Source of the DNA: Chrysaora quinquecirrha
Taxonomy: Eukaryota > Cnidaria > Scyphozoa > Semaeostomeae > Pelagiidae
Assembly: GCA_014526335.1 (NCBI GenBank)
Contig: JACTAT010000012.1
Location: 2,463,024-2,527,023, forward strand
DNA: 64,000 nucleotides
Direction of reading: 5' to 3'
The translations under genes and the position numbers were made by a program. Below, piece after piece: positions 42,603 to 53,689 of the stretch (positions are counted from its first letter, which is position 1; every line of letters starts with the position of its first letter). The notes beneath the pieces were generated by a model, which saw nothing but the letters and a program-made list of their open reading frames with translations, had not been told where the DNA came from and ran no database searches.

Positions 42603-44268
42603 ATGGAGAATATAGTCCAAGTCGTTGAGGATGGGAAACTTATTAAATTAATTTGGAAAAGTGGTTCTGATAAAAATGAGAAAAGAATAGCCAAAGGACA
42701 AATATTAAAGAAAAACGTTGGGAAATTATGTGTCGAATATCAGTGGGATGAATGTAAGTTTTCTGCCTCAAATATTGCAACTTTTCTACCCGATTTTTTA
42801 GACTATGATCAGATAAAAGGAGGATTCAAATTCTTATTCTTAAGAAAGAATTATAAATTAGAAGAAATAGAAGATAATTAAACAATATCAACGTATGCTA
42901 CTTCAGAGTTAAAGCTACGCATTCAAATATATGCAGCAAATAGGAAAATCATTTTACAGGGGAACACAGATCATTAATTGAAATTCATCTCATATTATTA
43001 TGAAATCTTACAGTATATTGATAAGGAAAATGACGAACCATCCCCTGTTAGTTTAGTAAACTTGATTTTCGACAAAAAAGGCTCTAAAGATATTGACATA
43101 AACTTAAACACGGAACAACCTATCATCAACAAGCCAATTCCAGCCGAGGTTGAACTTCCAATCATTATTGAAAACACCAACAGCATGCCAAGCACAAATC
43201 AGACTGCAAATACTAATGACGTCAGTTGGCAACAAAAAATCTTTGAGATTTTCACAACTGTTCATCAAGCTTTGAAGGACCTTCAATACAAAGTTGACAC
43301 AATCATGCCATCGACACAAAAAATAGATGTCATCAACACAGAATTAAAAGAATGTCAGACTCGCTGCTTCATTCTTGAAGAAAATCATAAGACATTAGCG
43401 TCACAAGCTGATGAAATCTCGAAAAGACAATATAAATTAGAAAATTCCGTATCTCTTTTACAATCTAAATTCAATCAAATGGATTTCATGAATGAAACTA
43501 ACAAAAAGAATCTGAAAATGCTATCGACAACCTAAAAAAGAACTAAACAGAAATACATTGAATATTGAGGAGAAAATAACAAAAACATATCTAACGAATA
43601 GAAAAAGCAATGGCAATGTCTTCAGCATCAGCAAATATGCCCAAAATTTATAAATCGAACGAAAGTCACAGTCTTATACCATTCCTCTCTCAACCATGCC
43701 CACCACCCCGTCACCAAATTACACAACAGGTACCAAACCAAGGAATGCAGCAACACACCCATCAGTTACATACGAATCACAGCTGAACAAACAAACGTCA
43801 CCAAATCCAGTCACGCAACAACAAACGGAGAATGCTAAACCAAATTATCTTGGCCCCCAAATCTCGAAACATCACCAAGTGAAAACAACAAATCTGAAAA
43901 AAGGTCATTCATGCAAGAAGACATTCTAATTGTTGATTCTAACATAAAGTTCATTTCAGCTAAACGGTTTCCAATTCCAATTGCCAAAGTGCGTTGCCCA
44001 ACTCTTCAGAAGCTACCCTAAACTCTACAGAACATGGATATACCAAATGCAAAATAATCCTCCTCCACCTGGGAACCAACGACATTGAAACATTGCAACG
44101 TACTGAATTCCAGGACCTCCTAAAGTCTACTCTTAAAATGGTAGCTGGAAAATATCCTGACGCTGGCGTCCACATATCAAGTATTCTTCCGTGCTCGGCC
44201 TTCCAGCATCAGAAAGTGTCTAATAGTCTTCACATCTCCACTTCGAATAGTGTTCACATTTTGGCGTA
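42603..44268 (+). pseudogene. LINE ORF1: N-terminal domain, coiled coil and SGNH hydrolase-like domain
   Basis: ATG 42603 opens MENIVQVVEDGKLIKLIW, a compact 92-residue beta-rich-looking domain ending at 42881. At 42978-43535 there is a long coiled coil (VNLIFDKKG..., HQALKDLQYKVDTIM, ELKECQTRCFILEEN, KRQYKLENSVSLLQSKF). A Pro/Gln/Thr-rich linker follows (43696-43929). The SGNH-like domain is then split over frames: ILIVDSNIKFIS (DS nucleophile block) and KIILLHLGTNDIETL (GTND block). LINE ORF1 proteins of several clades combine a coiled coil with an esterase domain. Stops at 42882 and 43536 and shifts near 43600 and 43990 show decay. Confidence 0.75.
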
Positions 44269-44502
44269 ATGGCGTGCGGACTTGACTTGAGCAGCAGTGA
44301 AGAAATAAGTTCGGCAAAAGTTGATTTTACAAGCGTTACCGAAGCAATAAACAGCATAAGAGAAAAGAATTCAAGGCCAGATTCAACATCCATTCACCAA
44401 TACCTCAAAAAGCAAGGCCTTGCAATTGAAGAAATCGAAGTAAGTAATACTCTCAGAAGTTTACTCCAAGATGGCCTAATAAAAAATAAACCTTATCGAT
44501 AA
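44269..44502 (+). pseudogene. L2-like ORF1 N-terminal fragment
   Basis: MACGLDLSSSEEISSAKVD and then VTEAINSIREKNSRPDSTSI, HQYLKKQGLAIEEIE and TLRSLLQDGLIKNK. The spacing of helices and the closing DGLIK turn resemble the first 60 residues of the ORF1 at 12748, consistent with a shared winged-helix-like N-terminal domain. Stops at 44500. Confidence 0.6.
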
Positions 44503-44709
44503 GAAGACTCGTTTTATATTTGTGTGGAGGCAAGTGCTGAAAGTGTATTAAAAAGATCAGTGAATCAGAGCAAACAGCACGAGATAAACGTGAAAGAATA
44601 CCTTGATAATGAGACTGGCAAAATATGGTTAGTTTTGCTTTGCCGAGAAGGACGAAGAAATCACAAAAGCGTGTGAATCACTTGAGGGGATGCCGCGTTG
44701 CTATCTCTT

Positions 44710-45445
44710 TGGTTTCAAAATAACTACATGAAAATGAATGAGAGTAAGAGCCATCTGCTTGTCTTTGGGAATAAAGATGATGATATCACTGTGAGTATTT
44801 CTGGATCTTCACGGTGTGACACTCGATAAAACACTGAATTTTAAAAATCATGTTGGAGATCTTTGTAAGAAGGCAAGCCAAAAGCTGCATGCATTGGCAC
44901 GAGTGTCAAAATATATGGATAAACCACAGCTAGAACTTACAATGAACTCTTTTGTAATGTCACATTTCAGTTATTTTCTACTTGTGTGGATGTTTCATGA
45001 TAGAAAATCAAATAATAAGATTAACAAGATCCATGAAAGAGCACTGAGAATCATACACAAAGATAGTAGTTCCACTTTTGAGGAGTTATTGATTAAAACT
45101 AACTCGGTATCTGTTCATCAGAGGAATATACAGCTGCTCCTAACTGAGATTTATAAAACCGTAAACAACTTGAATCCGGCTTTTATGACAGAAGTATTTG
45201 TTACCAAAAATGTGACATATAATCTTTGCAGCAGTAATAATCTTGCTTTGCCTAACGTGAGGACGAATTTGTATGGCATTGATACTATCAGGTTTGTAGG
45301 TCAAAAATTATGGCAGGCTCTGCCAAGAGAAATTAAAGAGTCCCAATCATTGGAGGCCTTTAAAAGAAATATTAAATCTATCAGAAATTTTGACTGCAGC
45401 TGTAAATTGTGTAAACATTTTATTCCAAATCAAGGATTTATATAA
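44710..45445 (+). pseudogene. L2-like ORF2 C-terminal fragment
   Basis: Starts with NNYMKMNESKSHLLVFGNKD, then after a short shift TLDKTLNFKNHVGDLCKKAS, ARVSKYMD, MNSFVMSHFSYFLLVWMFHD, HERALRIIHKDSSSTFEELL, LWQALPREIKESQSL and the closing Cys pair CKLCKHF. The terminal 209 codons are open and end in a natural stop, so the 3' end is intact. No RT active-site box is present. Confidence 0.85.
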
Positions 45446-45559
45446 TTAGGTTTTTTTTTAATTATACTTTGAAATCTGTATGGTTGGCCTTAATTAGCTA
45501 ATGCTATTTTCTCTGCCAACTTTAAATAAATTATTTATTATTATTATTATTATAGCAAA

Positions 45560-47336
45560 AAAATCAGGTAGAAGCTCAGGAGGAATAAAGCTAGCAACTC
45601 CACAAGCAAAAAGAAATGGTTTGGTTCTGACTACAAGGCTGTAAAAAATTAAGTAAACAAACTATCCAAACACAAGCAATCAGACCCTTTCAACAAACTC
45701 ACTAGAGTTAGATATCGTGATAAGCTAAAAGAATATAAATATCTCCAACAAACTAAGCGTAAAACCTTTTGGAATGAACAGATCTCAAAACTTCATGATT
45801 CAAATTAAGATGACTTCTGGAATAACTGGAAGGAATTCGATGAAAACATCACACAAAAACCTATCACAATTCAGGACGGTTAAATATGGGAAAACTACTA
45901 AGAAAAGCTTTTCCCATCGGATGAAACAGAAATTAATAGACAATACTCTTAAACAACTAATAGCGTTTGTAGCGATGATAGCTCAATGCTATCTAATGAA
46001 ATAGATAATAAAGAATTCGCTGAAGCTGTTTGTAATTTGAAAAACAAAAAAGCTGTTGGATTTGACGGTATAAGTAATGAAATGATCACAAATAGCCCCT
46101 CCAACCTGCTTCAATTGATCAAAATTATATTTAACTTGGTCTTCAAAACAGGACAAATCCCTAAAATTGGTGTAAAGGACTTATAACGCCAGTGTACAAA
46201 AAGGGAAATAAATCAGATCCCGACAACTACCGTGGTATCTGTGTTGGCAAGGCATTGCTTAAACTTTTTTGCTTGATTCTTAATAACAGACTTAAATCTT
46301 TTGTAACTTTCAATAAATTAATCCACAAAAACCAAATCGGATTTCAAAATGCTAAACGTACTTCTGACCACCTCCTTACTCTCAAGGCACTAATAAATAA
46401 ACATGTACATTATGATTCTAGAAAAAAGTACACGCAGCATTTATAGACTTTCGAAAGCTTTCAACGATGTTTGGCATAATGGTCTCTTCCAAAAACTGCG
46501 AAGCAAAGGAATCGATCGCAAATTTTTAGAAATTATCCAGTGCATGTACCTCAATACTGAATGTGCTGTTAAATTAAACAATCAGTGTACAAACTTTTTT
46601 AAATGCTCTAAGGTTGTCCGGCAAGGATGTCCTCTGAGTCCTACACTCTTCAATTTATTCATAAACGATCTTGTTGACGAACTTAACAAAAGTAACCCAT
46701 GTCCTCTGAATCTTGGGCATGAACCAATAACCAATAACCTGCCTATCTTACGTCGACGACCTAATCATTCTCTATGCTTCTCACAATGGTTTACAAAAAT
46801 GTCTAAATAGCTTCAGCGATTATTGTAATAACTGGAAACTCCAAGTGAACAGCGAGAAGTCTAAATGTATGACCTTTTATAAAAATAACACAAAATATAG
46901 ACAATGTTTCTACATTAACGGCAACAAGCTTGAAAACGTGCCTGAGTTCACTTTCCTTGGTATCACTCTAAACGCGGCATGTAATTTTAAAGAATCATTA
47001 CATATGCTTAGCAGTAAAGCAAATCGCGCCCTACTAGCCCTTAACAGTAAGTTTAAACTCACATACCTCCCGGTTGAAATAGCTCTAAAACTTTTTGATT
47101 CAATGATTGTCCCAATGCTCTTGTATGGATCGGAAGTGTGGGAGCCTTACCTTAACTTTAGCCAGAAGGATTGGGACAAAAACGAAGTTGAAAAAATCCA
47201 TACACAGTTTTTAAAACGCATACTTGGAGTAAACAGGTCTACGATCAATGCTCTAGTAAGAGGTTATCTAGGCCGCCTCCCTTTAAACATTTCGGTCAGT
47301 TGTAGGAACAATAATTTCATAAAGCATATCTTGTAG
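45560..47336 (+). pseudogene. LINE ORF2 reverse transcriptase (clade unassigned)
   Basis: Frames in order: a basic linker (WFGSDYKAVKN), FAEAVCNLKNKKAVGFDGIS (fingers), YKKGNKSDPDNYRGICVG, NRLKSFVTFNKLIHKNQIGF, a degraded motif A (IDFRKAFND-like across two frames near 46440), VRQGCPLSPTLFNLFINDLV (motif B) and, in another frame at about 46748-46759, SYVDDLIILYAS (motif C, active site). Then KCMTFYKNN, ENVPEFTFLGITLNAACNFK, SMIVPMLLYGSEVW and HTQFLKRILGV. Four or more frameshifts. The YVDD catalytic box itself survives. Confidence 0.83.
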
Positions 47337-47400
47337 AAGATGAAATACACTTTGTCTTAGTATGTAGTGAATACAATTTTTAAAGAGAAAAATTTTTTAA

Positions 47401-47715
47401 TTAAATCCACAGCCTTTATCCAAACTTTACAACTATCCCCTCTGCAGACCAAAAATTTATATATTTAATGACAAATGAGAATAAAGTCTTCCTAGAAAGC
47501 TTTAGTGCCTTCACCAATGAAATTTATGATAAACGTACTGCTTTAGAGAAATAAGCTATTCAGTGGTTGTTTTCCTTAGTTAATATAATTAGAATTAGAG
47601 TACTAATAATTGCTTTACCTCCTATGGATGATTGATAAATTGAACTGTTAGTTTTGGTTTACTTTCTTTTGTAATTTTATTCTTTTGTAATTTTTGTTGG
47701 TATAGTGTCTAATAT
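47401..47715 (+). other. 3' non-coding part of the LINE, no further feature
   Basis: AT-rich stretch after the RT. A short degenerate coding echo (FLESFSAFTNEIYDK) at about 47485 suggests the LINE C-terminus extended here. It ends at the first Helitron-like sequence. Confidence 0.45.
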
Positions 47716-49439
47716 AAAAAAAAGAGTTGGGAGTTTGACTTCCCTTCAGGAGAAAAACGTTTTCATTCGAAGTTTTTTCTTTCTTTGATTTTCTCGTACC
47801 TGGAATGGCGGGAGTTCAAATCCCCTCAAGGGCTAATTTTTGGTGTTTTTTGTTTTTGTGATTTAAATAGTTTACAATTCTTTTAAATGTCTAAAAGTAA
47901 CTTGGACAAAACTAGAAGGCTTTTTGGAATGACTCAAATCTTTAGAACTATTTTTGTCATATCTTTCCAATTATAAGTTTACTTTCAACACTAACTTTCA
48001 ATTTATTTGGTTTTTTTTTTCAATTTTAATTTCATCTTCAATCTAATTTAAAGTTTCATTGCAATCTTAACATTATGTTCAGCTAAGATTTCTGTTTAAA
48101 CAGCTGAAGATTAAGAATAATATAAAAATATATTTTAAATAAAAGATTAATTTCACTATTACTAATATTAACATTAATGCCAAATAAATGGGGGGTCTAA
48201 TTAAATGGGGGGTGGGAAATTTTTCGAAAATTTAATAAATGGGGGGTCCTAATAATGTCTTGGGGTGGGGATAAACTCAAAATTAATAAACGGGAGGATG
48301 ATAATTTGCAATCTTAGGGTATGAACATGAATTAAGATGATGACTAGCCCTTGCCCGTGTAAGACCACCGCCTCATGAGGACCACCGCCTCTGATGAACT
48401 CCACCAATAACAACTTCCACCTAAAAGACGCTGTGCATTGAGGTGGCTATATTTGCTGTTAATCTAAATCTTGATCCTAGTCTTAATGTTAGTCTAGCCT
48501 TAATCTTAGTCTTGAACTAAAAGTGAATCTTAATCATAACTTCTACCTGAACTGGAATCTTAACCTTAATATTAATCTAAATGTTAATGTTAATCAGAAT
48601 CTTAATCTTAATCTTAATCTTAATCTTAGTGTTAGTAAATCACTCCATCCTAATATTAGTCTTAGTCTGTGTTAGTCTTGGTCTAAGTTTCAGTCTTTGA
48701 TTATGGAGCTTAAGCTAAAAGTTATTCTTAATTTGTAAACTGGAGCTCATTTTAAATCAGTCTTAATCTGAACCTTTATGTTATTCTTGATGTAAATCTG
48801 AAATAACATTTCAACTTACAATTAATGTTAATGCTGTTGTTTATCACCACATGCAATAATGTCAATCTCAAACTTTATTGTCATCTTTATTCATCTTCAT
48901 TCTCTTAGATGCCCCCCATTTATTAATGCTGAGTTTTCCCCCACCCCTGGACCTTATTAGGATCCCCCATTTATTAATTTTCGAAGAAACAATCTCACCT
49001 GTGAAAGGATTAAAGTACATTTATTAATTTCCTCCTGGACCTTATAAGGACCCCTTGTTTATCAAATTTTCAAAAAAGAATCCCCCTCCCCGTTTATTTG
49101 GTACCTAAGAGTATTGGCCTTAATGTTAATATTAGTAAAAGTGAAATTAATCTTTAATTAGAAATAAATTTTAATATTATTCTAAGTTCTTCAGCTGCAA
49201 TAAAACTTTAAATTCAAATTAAAGATGAATTTAAAATTAAAAAAAAATCAAATGAAATGAAAGTTAGTATGGACAGATAAATTGAAAATAAATTTATAAT
49301 TGAAAAGATATGAGAAAAAATAAATCTAACGATTTGAGTCATTCCAAAAAGCCTTCTAGATTTGTCGAAGTGACTTCAAGGCATTGAAAAGAATTGTAAA
49401 CTATTTAAATCACAAAAACAAAAATATCACAAACTTCCC

Positions 49440-49510
49440 TTGAGGGGACTTGAACTCCAGCCATACTGGATAGCAGGCGAGCATTTAACCACTAGGCTAA
49501 ACAGCCGCAT
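49440..49510 (-). ncRNA. tRNA-like segment 2 of Helitron-like element E (degenerate)
   Basis: On the minus strand: TAGCCTAGTGGTTAAATGC (D-arm and A-box like), then GCCTGCTATCC and GGAGTTCAAGTCC (T-arm and B-box like), bounded by CCCTTGAGG. The distances between the arms fit a tRNA. Stems are imperfect, so a functional tRNA is unlikely. It could serve as an internal pol III promoter. Confidence 0.5.
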
Positions 49511-49707
49511 TGCTTACGTGACGATAATCTCCTAGTGGTCCTAATATTCATGGAAGGGAAAAACAAAACACGATAAAAAATTATGTCTAACGAACTTTAA
49601 AATTATACCAAAAGCAAATTTTAGTTACCAGACGTCTCCTCGGCATTTTGAAAACATTTCCAACAAGAAAATAACAGAAATAAAAAAATTCGAGAGGAAA
49701 GGATTTA

Positions 49708-49783
49708 CTCCTGAGGGGAGTCGAACTCCCCACTCTGCATCGCAGCTCACAAGACACGCCGCCTTACCGACCGTGATACTGTG
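49708..49783 (-). ncRNA. tRNA-like segment 1 of Helitron-like element E (degenerate)
   Basis: On the minus strand: ATCACGGTCGGTAAGGCGG (D-arm-like), then GTGAGCTGCGATGC and GGGGAGTTCGACTCCCC, a perfect 5-bp T-stem with a 7-base GTTCGAC loop. The same module is found at 53690, 42473 and (as only the T-arm) 47728, which shows it is a fixed part of the family rather than a chance SINE insertion. Confidence 0.55.
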
Positions 49784-50198
49784 CGTTGTTGTGATTTGGT
49801 GATAATCCTCCTAGTGAGAACAATCGGGCGATGGTTAAAACAGGCACCAATGACGCACTTCAAAGAAGGGTTAGCCCCAACTACCTCAGAGAAGGCAGCA
49901 GAGAGGGGAAAAAGAAGGTGCGCTGGCTCCCCTGCCCCACAGGCGGCCTTATCGTGGGAAAACGGCGTCCGAAAACGACTTGCAGGGAGCTCAAAGTTAC
50001 TGGTACAAAATTTTCGCTAATGCAAAACCCATTTTAATATAGAGAGATAAAGTTTGAGATTGATGTTATTGCATGTGGTGATTAAGAACAACATTAACAT
50101 TAATTTTCAGTTTCAATGTTATTTCAGATTTACATCAAGATTAACATAAAGGTTCGGATTAAGACTGATTTGAAAATGAGCTTCAGTTTACAAATTAA

Positions 50199-50962
50199 CT
50201 CTATTAGGTATGGGGGGAGCGTTTCGGTGTTGCGGACTTAGTCATGTGACCAGAAAATGCCCATATTTTGAAGCAGGTAATGCAAATTTTCAATCGGCTA
50301 TATCTCTGTCAATAATTATCACATATGATAGAAATATATGTGATTGGACTTCTCTTGGCAAGAGCTATTATTTGATATATCATTTGAATGTTTTTGATAT
50401 CGTTGGTAAATTTTGTCATTTGTCACGTAATCAATTTAATCAATGTCGTTAATTAGCCTTATTAGCAAATTTTTTTAAATTTTTGGATTGAGTCATGCAT
50501 AATGCTGTGTAAGCTATGCTTTTGAAGATTTTTACTGAAAATAAAGCTTGTTATAAACGTTTTCCAAAATGCTGAGTAAGCAAAGAATTTTTTAATTGTC
50601 ATAAAGGTTAATAAAATTTGATAGGAAACAGCAATTAGCTGATGATTAGCTTGAATGATAGAAAAAGTTTACTTTCTACAAAGATTTTATCATTTATAGT
50701 GCCTTTTACCTATTTCAGTCCGATTTAGCTTGATTTTCGGCAACGTAGATGAAATAGTCATAATTTTACACTCTACATGGTCGCTAGTCAACTTGTCACG
50801 TGACTAATTAGCAAACAATAGCATTAGTTAGTTACAATAGGGTATTTGCACATGTCTACCAAGTTTCATCTCGATCAGACAAATAGCAGCTAAGATAACT
50901 AGGGGGGCGAAAAACGCCCCCCCATACCTAGAGAGGCAAAAAATAGCCCATACCAAATAGGG
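50199..50962. mobile_element. TTAA-flanked MITE (764 bp)
   Basis: Flanked by TTAA at 50195-50198 and 50963-50966. The ends are inverted: CTCTATTAGGTATGGG on the left and CCCTATTTGGTATGGG on the right, with a second inner inverted pair GGTATGGGGGG(A/G)GCGTTT. The uninterrupted host (ACAAATTAAGAATAAC) is present in reverse at about 48725-48745, confirming a single TTAA at the empty site. TTAA targets are used by piggyBac and Kolobok elements, and the CCCTA-type end favours piggyBac. No protein is encoded; the frame at 50210-50452 has no known motif. Confidence 0.82.
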
Positions 50963-51329
50963 TTAAGAATAACTTTCAGCTTAAGTTCAAAAATGAAAGA
51001 CTGATACTTTGATCAAGACTAACACAAACTAAAGCCGGTTTTCCACTAGGTGAGTCTGTTCGCGCGACGCTGCGTATTACACTTTTGACAAGCGAAATCC
51101 ATCGCTGCAGCTCTTCGCAGCAATCAATTTCGTAGTTCGACCAGTTTCTACTTTCTTGAAGTGATCGAAAGCGATAACCAATCAAATTTTTAGAAAATAA
51201 TCACATGTCGCCAAAGCTAATCAAACAGACAAAAGAACTCGTTTCCAAATTTTCTGACAGGATGATAGCGATGATAGGGGAGCGGCCAGGAAAATAAGGG
51301 CAATTGAGATTATTAGCGGGGTTTGGTGG

Positions 51330-51386
51330 TTTTTGTGCCCATGTCCTTTAGATTGGTTTTTTGTGCCCATGCCCTTTAGATTGGCT
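51330..51386 (+). repeat. Short tandem duplication within Helitron-like element E0
   Basis: Two adjacent copies of a unit of about 30 bp starting TTTTTGTGCCCATG and ending CTTTAGATTGG, differing by one or two bases. Confidence 0.7.
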
Positions 51387-51818
51387 TAAAATGCAACAAA
51401 AGTTTTTCAACAAATGTAAATAATATTTTTATACAACAATTTTGGCTATGCCTCGAGATGTACGCATTTCGAATGGCAAAATAATGGCGAAACTTCATAT
51501 TTAACGTTTTCAAAGTAATTTATCGTTTAACTTTTAAAAGGCACTTTTGCCCCCCCCCCCCGCACCTCCTCTCTGGCATCCCTGGATTAAAATTAAGGTT
51601 AAAATTCCAATTCAGGTAGAAGTTAAGATTAAGATTCCATTTAAGTTGAAGACTAAGATTAAGACTAGACTAACATTAAGATTAAGATCAACATTTAGAT
51701 TAACAGCAAATATAGCCACCTCAATGCACAGTGCCTTTCAGGTTGAAGTTGCAATTTGTGGAGTTCATTGGGGGCGGTGGTCCTCACGAGGCGGTGGTCT
51801 TATACGGGCAAGGGCTAG

Positions 51819-53424
51819 TCTTATATACTAAAGCAGGAGTAGTCATGGAGACCGATTTTGTCCGAGATCATCCTCCTAGGGTTTTCAAAATCCAGTGCTC
51901 GCTCTTGCACCTGTCCCTGCCGCCCCTGGTGTAGTTAAGCCATCGAACCTTCTTTTTCAAGTTTCTGCTATCGTTTCTTGGGTAATTGGGGCTAGCCCTT
52001 TTATGATCAAGGAAAGAATGTCCCTGAAAAAACACTGACCTCGATTATTTAAATTTTCAACAAAGAAGTAGACTGCACTGAGAGTTGACAAGTTGTTTTC
52101 GTCACCTGGCACTGCTCACAAAGCATGGGTCTACAACATTAGTATTGAGGAATAGGATTGAGGAATACGAAAAAAATCACACCTGACAATACAATTATTG
52201 CCTAACGATAAGGTCAAAGCAACTGGCCCATAAAACAACTAAGGGCACATCAGCTAAGGTTCCCCTGCCTGTCATCTATGCACCCAAATCTGCAGGCAAT
52301 AAGAGAACCTCGAAACGAAAAGAACTAGAGTTCAGTTACTCTTGCATAAAGATCATCGAAATGATTAAGCAATTGGTACCTACTGTCATTGGGGCTAAGG
52401 TTTATTTCGCAATCCATGCCTACTACGACTTGAATCCTGCTGCACAATAAGGACTAAGGTCTCCTTGCATACTAAGCACCCCAAACTTTAAGTGACACAT
52501 GTACTTATATTGACACTAAGGTTTCTTTTGCAACCAGCGCCTACGAGGACTTGAAATCTACTGCACACTAAGGTTTAAGGTCTCCTTCCATACTAAGCAC
52601 CTAGACACCAAGCGACCCATACTGTATATTGACACTGAAGTTTACATAGCTACTTTGCAATCAACACCTAAAGTCAATCAGGTATTACTGGTCCAAGGAA
52701 CAGGGTAGAGCAACAGTACTAAAGAGCAACCGTGGACCCCCATCTAAAAACCAGCTGCACATTAAGGCCTAGGCATTTCTTTCCATTTCTTAGCACCCAA
52801 ATATTAACTCACCCGTATTAAGCTACTGTCATTGACAACAAGCTCAGTGTCACTAATCTCCCTTCCATACAAAATACAAAGGTCTCTTAAAGTGAAAATT
52901 GGTGTCTTTACGGTCACTAAAAGTGTCTTTTTGGCATGTATAGAACGTTAGCAGACTGCGCCCATCCGTAATTCATGCAGACAGATGTTCTTCTCCACTT
53001 GAAGCACTGTAGATGCTAAACCTTTTCCCACTTCATGACTAAGCTAATCGTGCAGACAGTCACTGATAAGTTAAAACTAAGCAGTCTCAAAGCTTCAAAC
53101 CGTTCATGCCATACCTTGCTGGGAAAACATTTCCCCAAACCATACTAGCATACAATCAAACCATACTAATTTCCCGTGCTTACTATGACCATCTCATTCA
53201 CGTCACTTTGTAACAGTGGAGCTTTTTCATACGCTAATCAAGGCAGCATAACACATCATTGAAACAGCTTTGACTCATTCTTTTCTACCAGCGATTGTGC
53301 CTCTAATAAAACTGATTTATTCTTTAGAATGACCACGTTCATACACAACTGTGGCAAGGCGGAGGTCCAAGGTGACCCGCGGAGCACAAGTCGCCCGGGC
53401 AGCGCGCCTTGGGGCAAGGGCTAG
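51819..53424 (+). mobile_element. Helitron-like element E1 (1,606 bp), head-to-tail with E0 and E2
   Basis: Starts TCTTATATACTAAAGC directly after the CTAG of E0 and ends GGGGCAAGGGCTAG directly before the TC of E2. The early part shares the family block ACCGATTTTGTC. The middle holds about two and a half diverged copies of a unit of about 140 bp (52380-52680) built on CTAAGGTCTCCTT, ATACTAAGCACC and TATTGACACT. No coding potential. It is more diverged than its neighbours. Confidence 0.65.
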
Positions 53425-53689
53425 TCTCTCTATATTAAAATGGTAATTTCCATGGAAACCGATTTTGTCTTAGCAGTTGTGCCGAACTGGCCAGTGGCAC
53501 GACTTTCCCTCTTTTTCATTGCTCTGCCGACCGTGGGGTAGGCGTGTCATCACCCTTTCGTTTTTTGTGAACTGCCTTCGCTTCTGGGGTAATTGGGGCT
53601 AACCCTTCTTTGAAGTGCGTCATTGATGCATGTTTTAACCAACGCCCGATTGTTTTCTGTAGGAAGATTATCACTGAATTGCAGCAAGG

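Larger units (their letters stand above)
44230..45555 (+). mobile_element. Internally deleted L2/CR1-like LINE copy
   Basis: Contains only the start of ORF1 (44269-44502) and the C-terminal third of ORF2 (44710-45445), then a 3' end (TTTAAATAAATTATTTATT) and an (ATT)n tail at 45535-45554. The ORF2 part is clearly related to the 1113-1850 part of the large L2 element. The joining stretch 44503-44710 shows neither ORF1 esterase nor endonuclease, so a large internal deletion must have occurred before or after insertion. The left edge is approximate. Confidence 0.8.
42546..47400 (+). mobile_element. Non-LTR retrotransposon with SGNH-type ORF1, interrupted by an L2 copy
   Basis: Plus-strand LINE: ORF1 at 42603-44268, then an unrelated L2 copy (about 44230-45555), then ORF2 from about 45556 to 47336. 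The endonuclease is almost wholly lost; only a possible KSGRSSGGI block remains at 45563. Clade not assigned: the RT has a VRQGCPLSPTLFN box and YVDD. Confidence 0.72.
48344..50047 (-). mobile_element. Complete non-autonomous Helitron-like element E (1,704 bp)
   Basis: Reads on the minus strand from TCTCTCTATATTAAAATGG (50047) to GGGCAAGGGCTAG (48344). The base before the 5' end is A and the base after the 3' end is T, with no target duplication. The uninterrupted host sequence GATGATGATAAAGTTTGAG exists at about 59818, so the insertion point is exactly between A and T. Inverted-repeat-free termini, 5' TC, 3' CTAG and A/T insertion are the Helitron rule. A CCTCATGAGG palindrome lies about 25 bases before the 3' end. 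There is no Rep/helicase gene. It contains two tRNA-like segments and a TTAATC hexamer-type array (on the plus strand about 48590-48640). Confidence 0.8.
47716..51818 (+). mobile_element. Helitron-like element E0 (5' truncated), with two nested insertions
   Basis: Plus-strand copy ending GGGCAAGGGCTAG at 51818. At its left edge it starts inside the tRNA-like segment (GGGAGTTTGACTTCCC near 47728) and shows a second tRNA-like T-arm (GGGAGTTCAAATCCCC near 47805). It is interrupted by a complete element of the same family in reverse (48344-50047) and by a TTAA-flanked MITE (50199-50962). Interior after the nested copies: hexamer-type repeats on GATTAA (51590-51710), then GGTGGTCCTCACGAGG before the CTAG end. 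The nested same-family copy creates a long imperfect palindrome (about 47.75-49.5 kb). Confidence 0.75.

Noticed and set aside
48420..48800. Telomeric repeat remnant (TTAATC / TTAGTC units)
   Set aside because: Units are irregular and belong to the interior of Helitron-like elements that recur in both orientations.
49440..49783. Independent tRNA-derived SINE insertions
   Set aside because: The modules are at fixed places in several family members and lack SINE tails or target duplications of their own.
50210..50452. An 80-codon ORF at the left end of the MITE
   Set aside because: It starts in the inverted repeat and has no recognisable domain. A resemblance to a zinc knuckle (CCGLSHVTRKC) lacks the required spacing.
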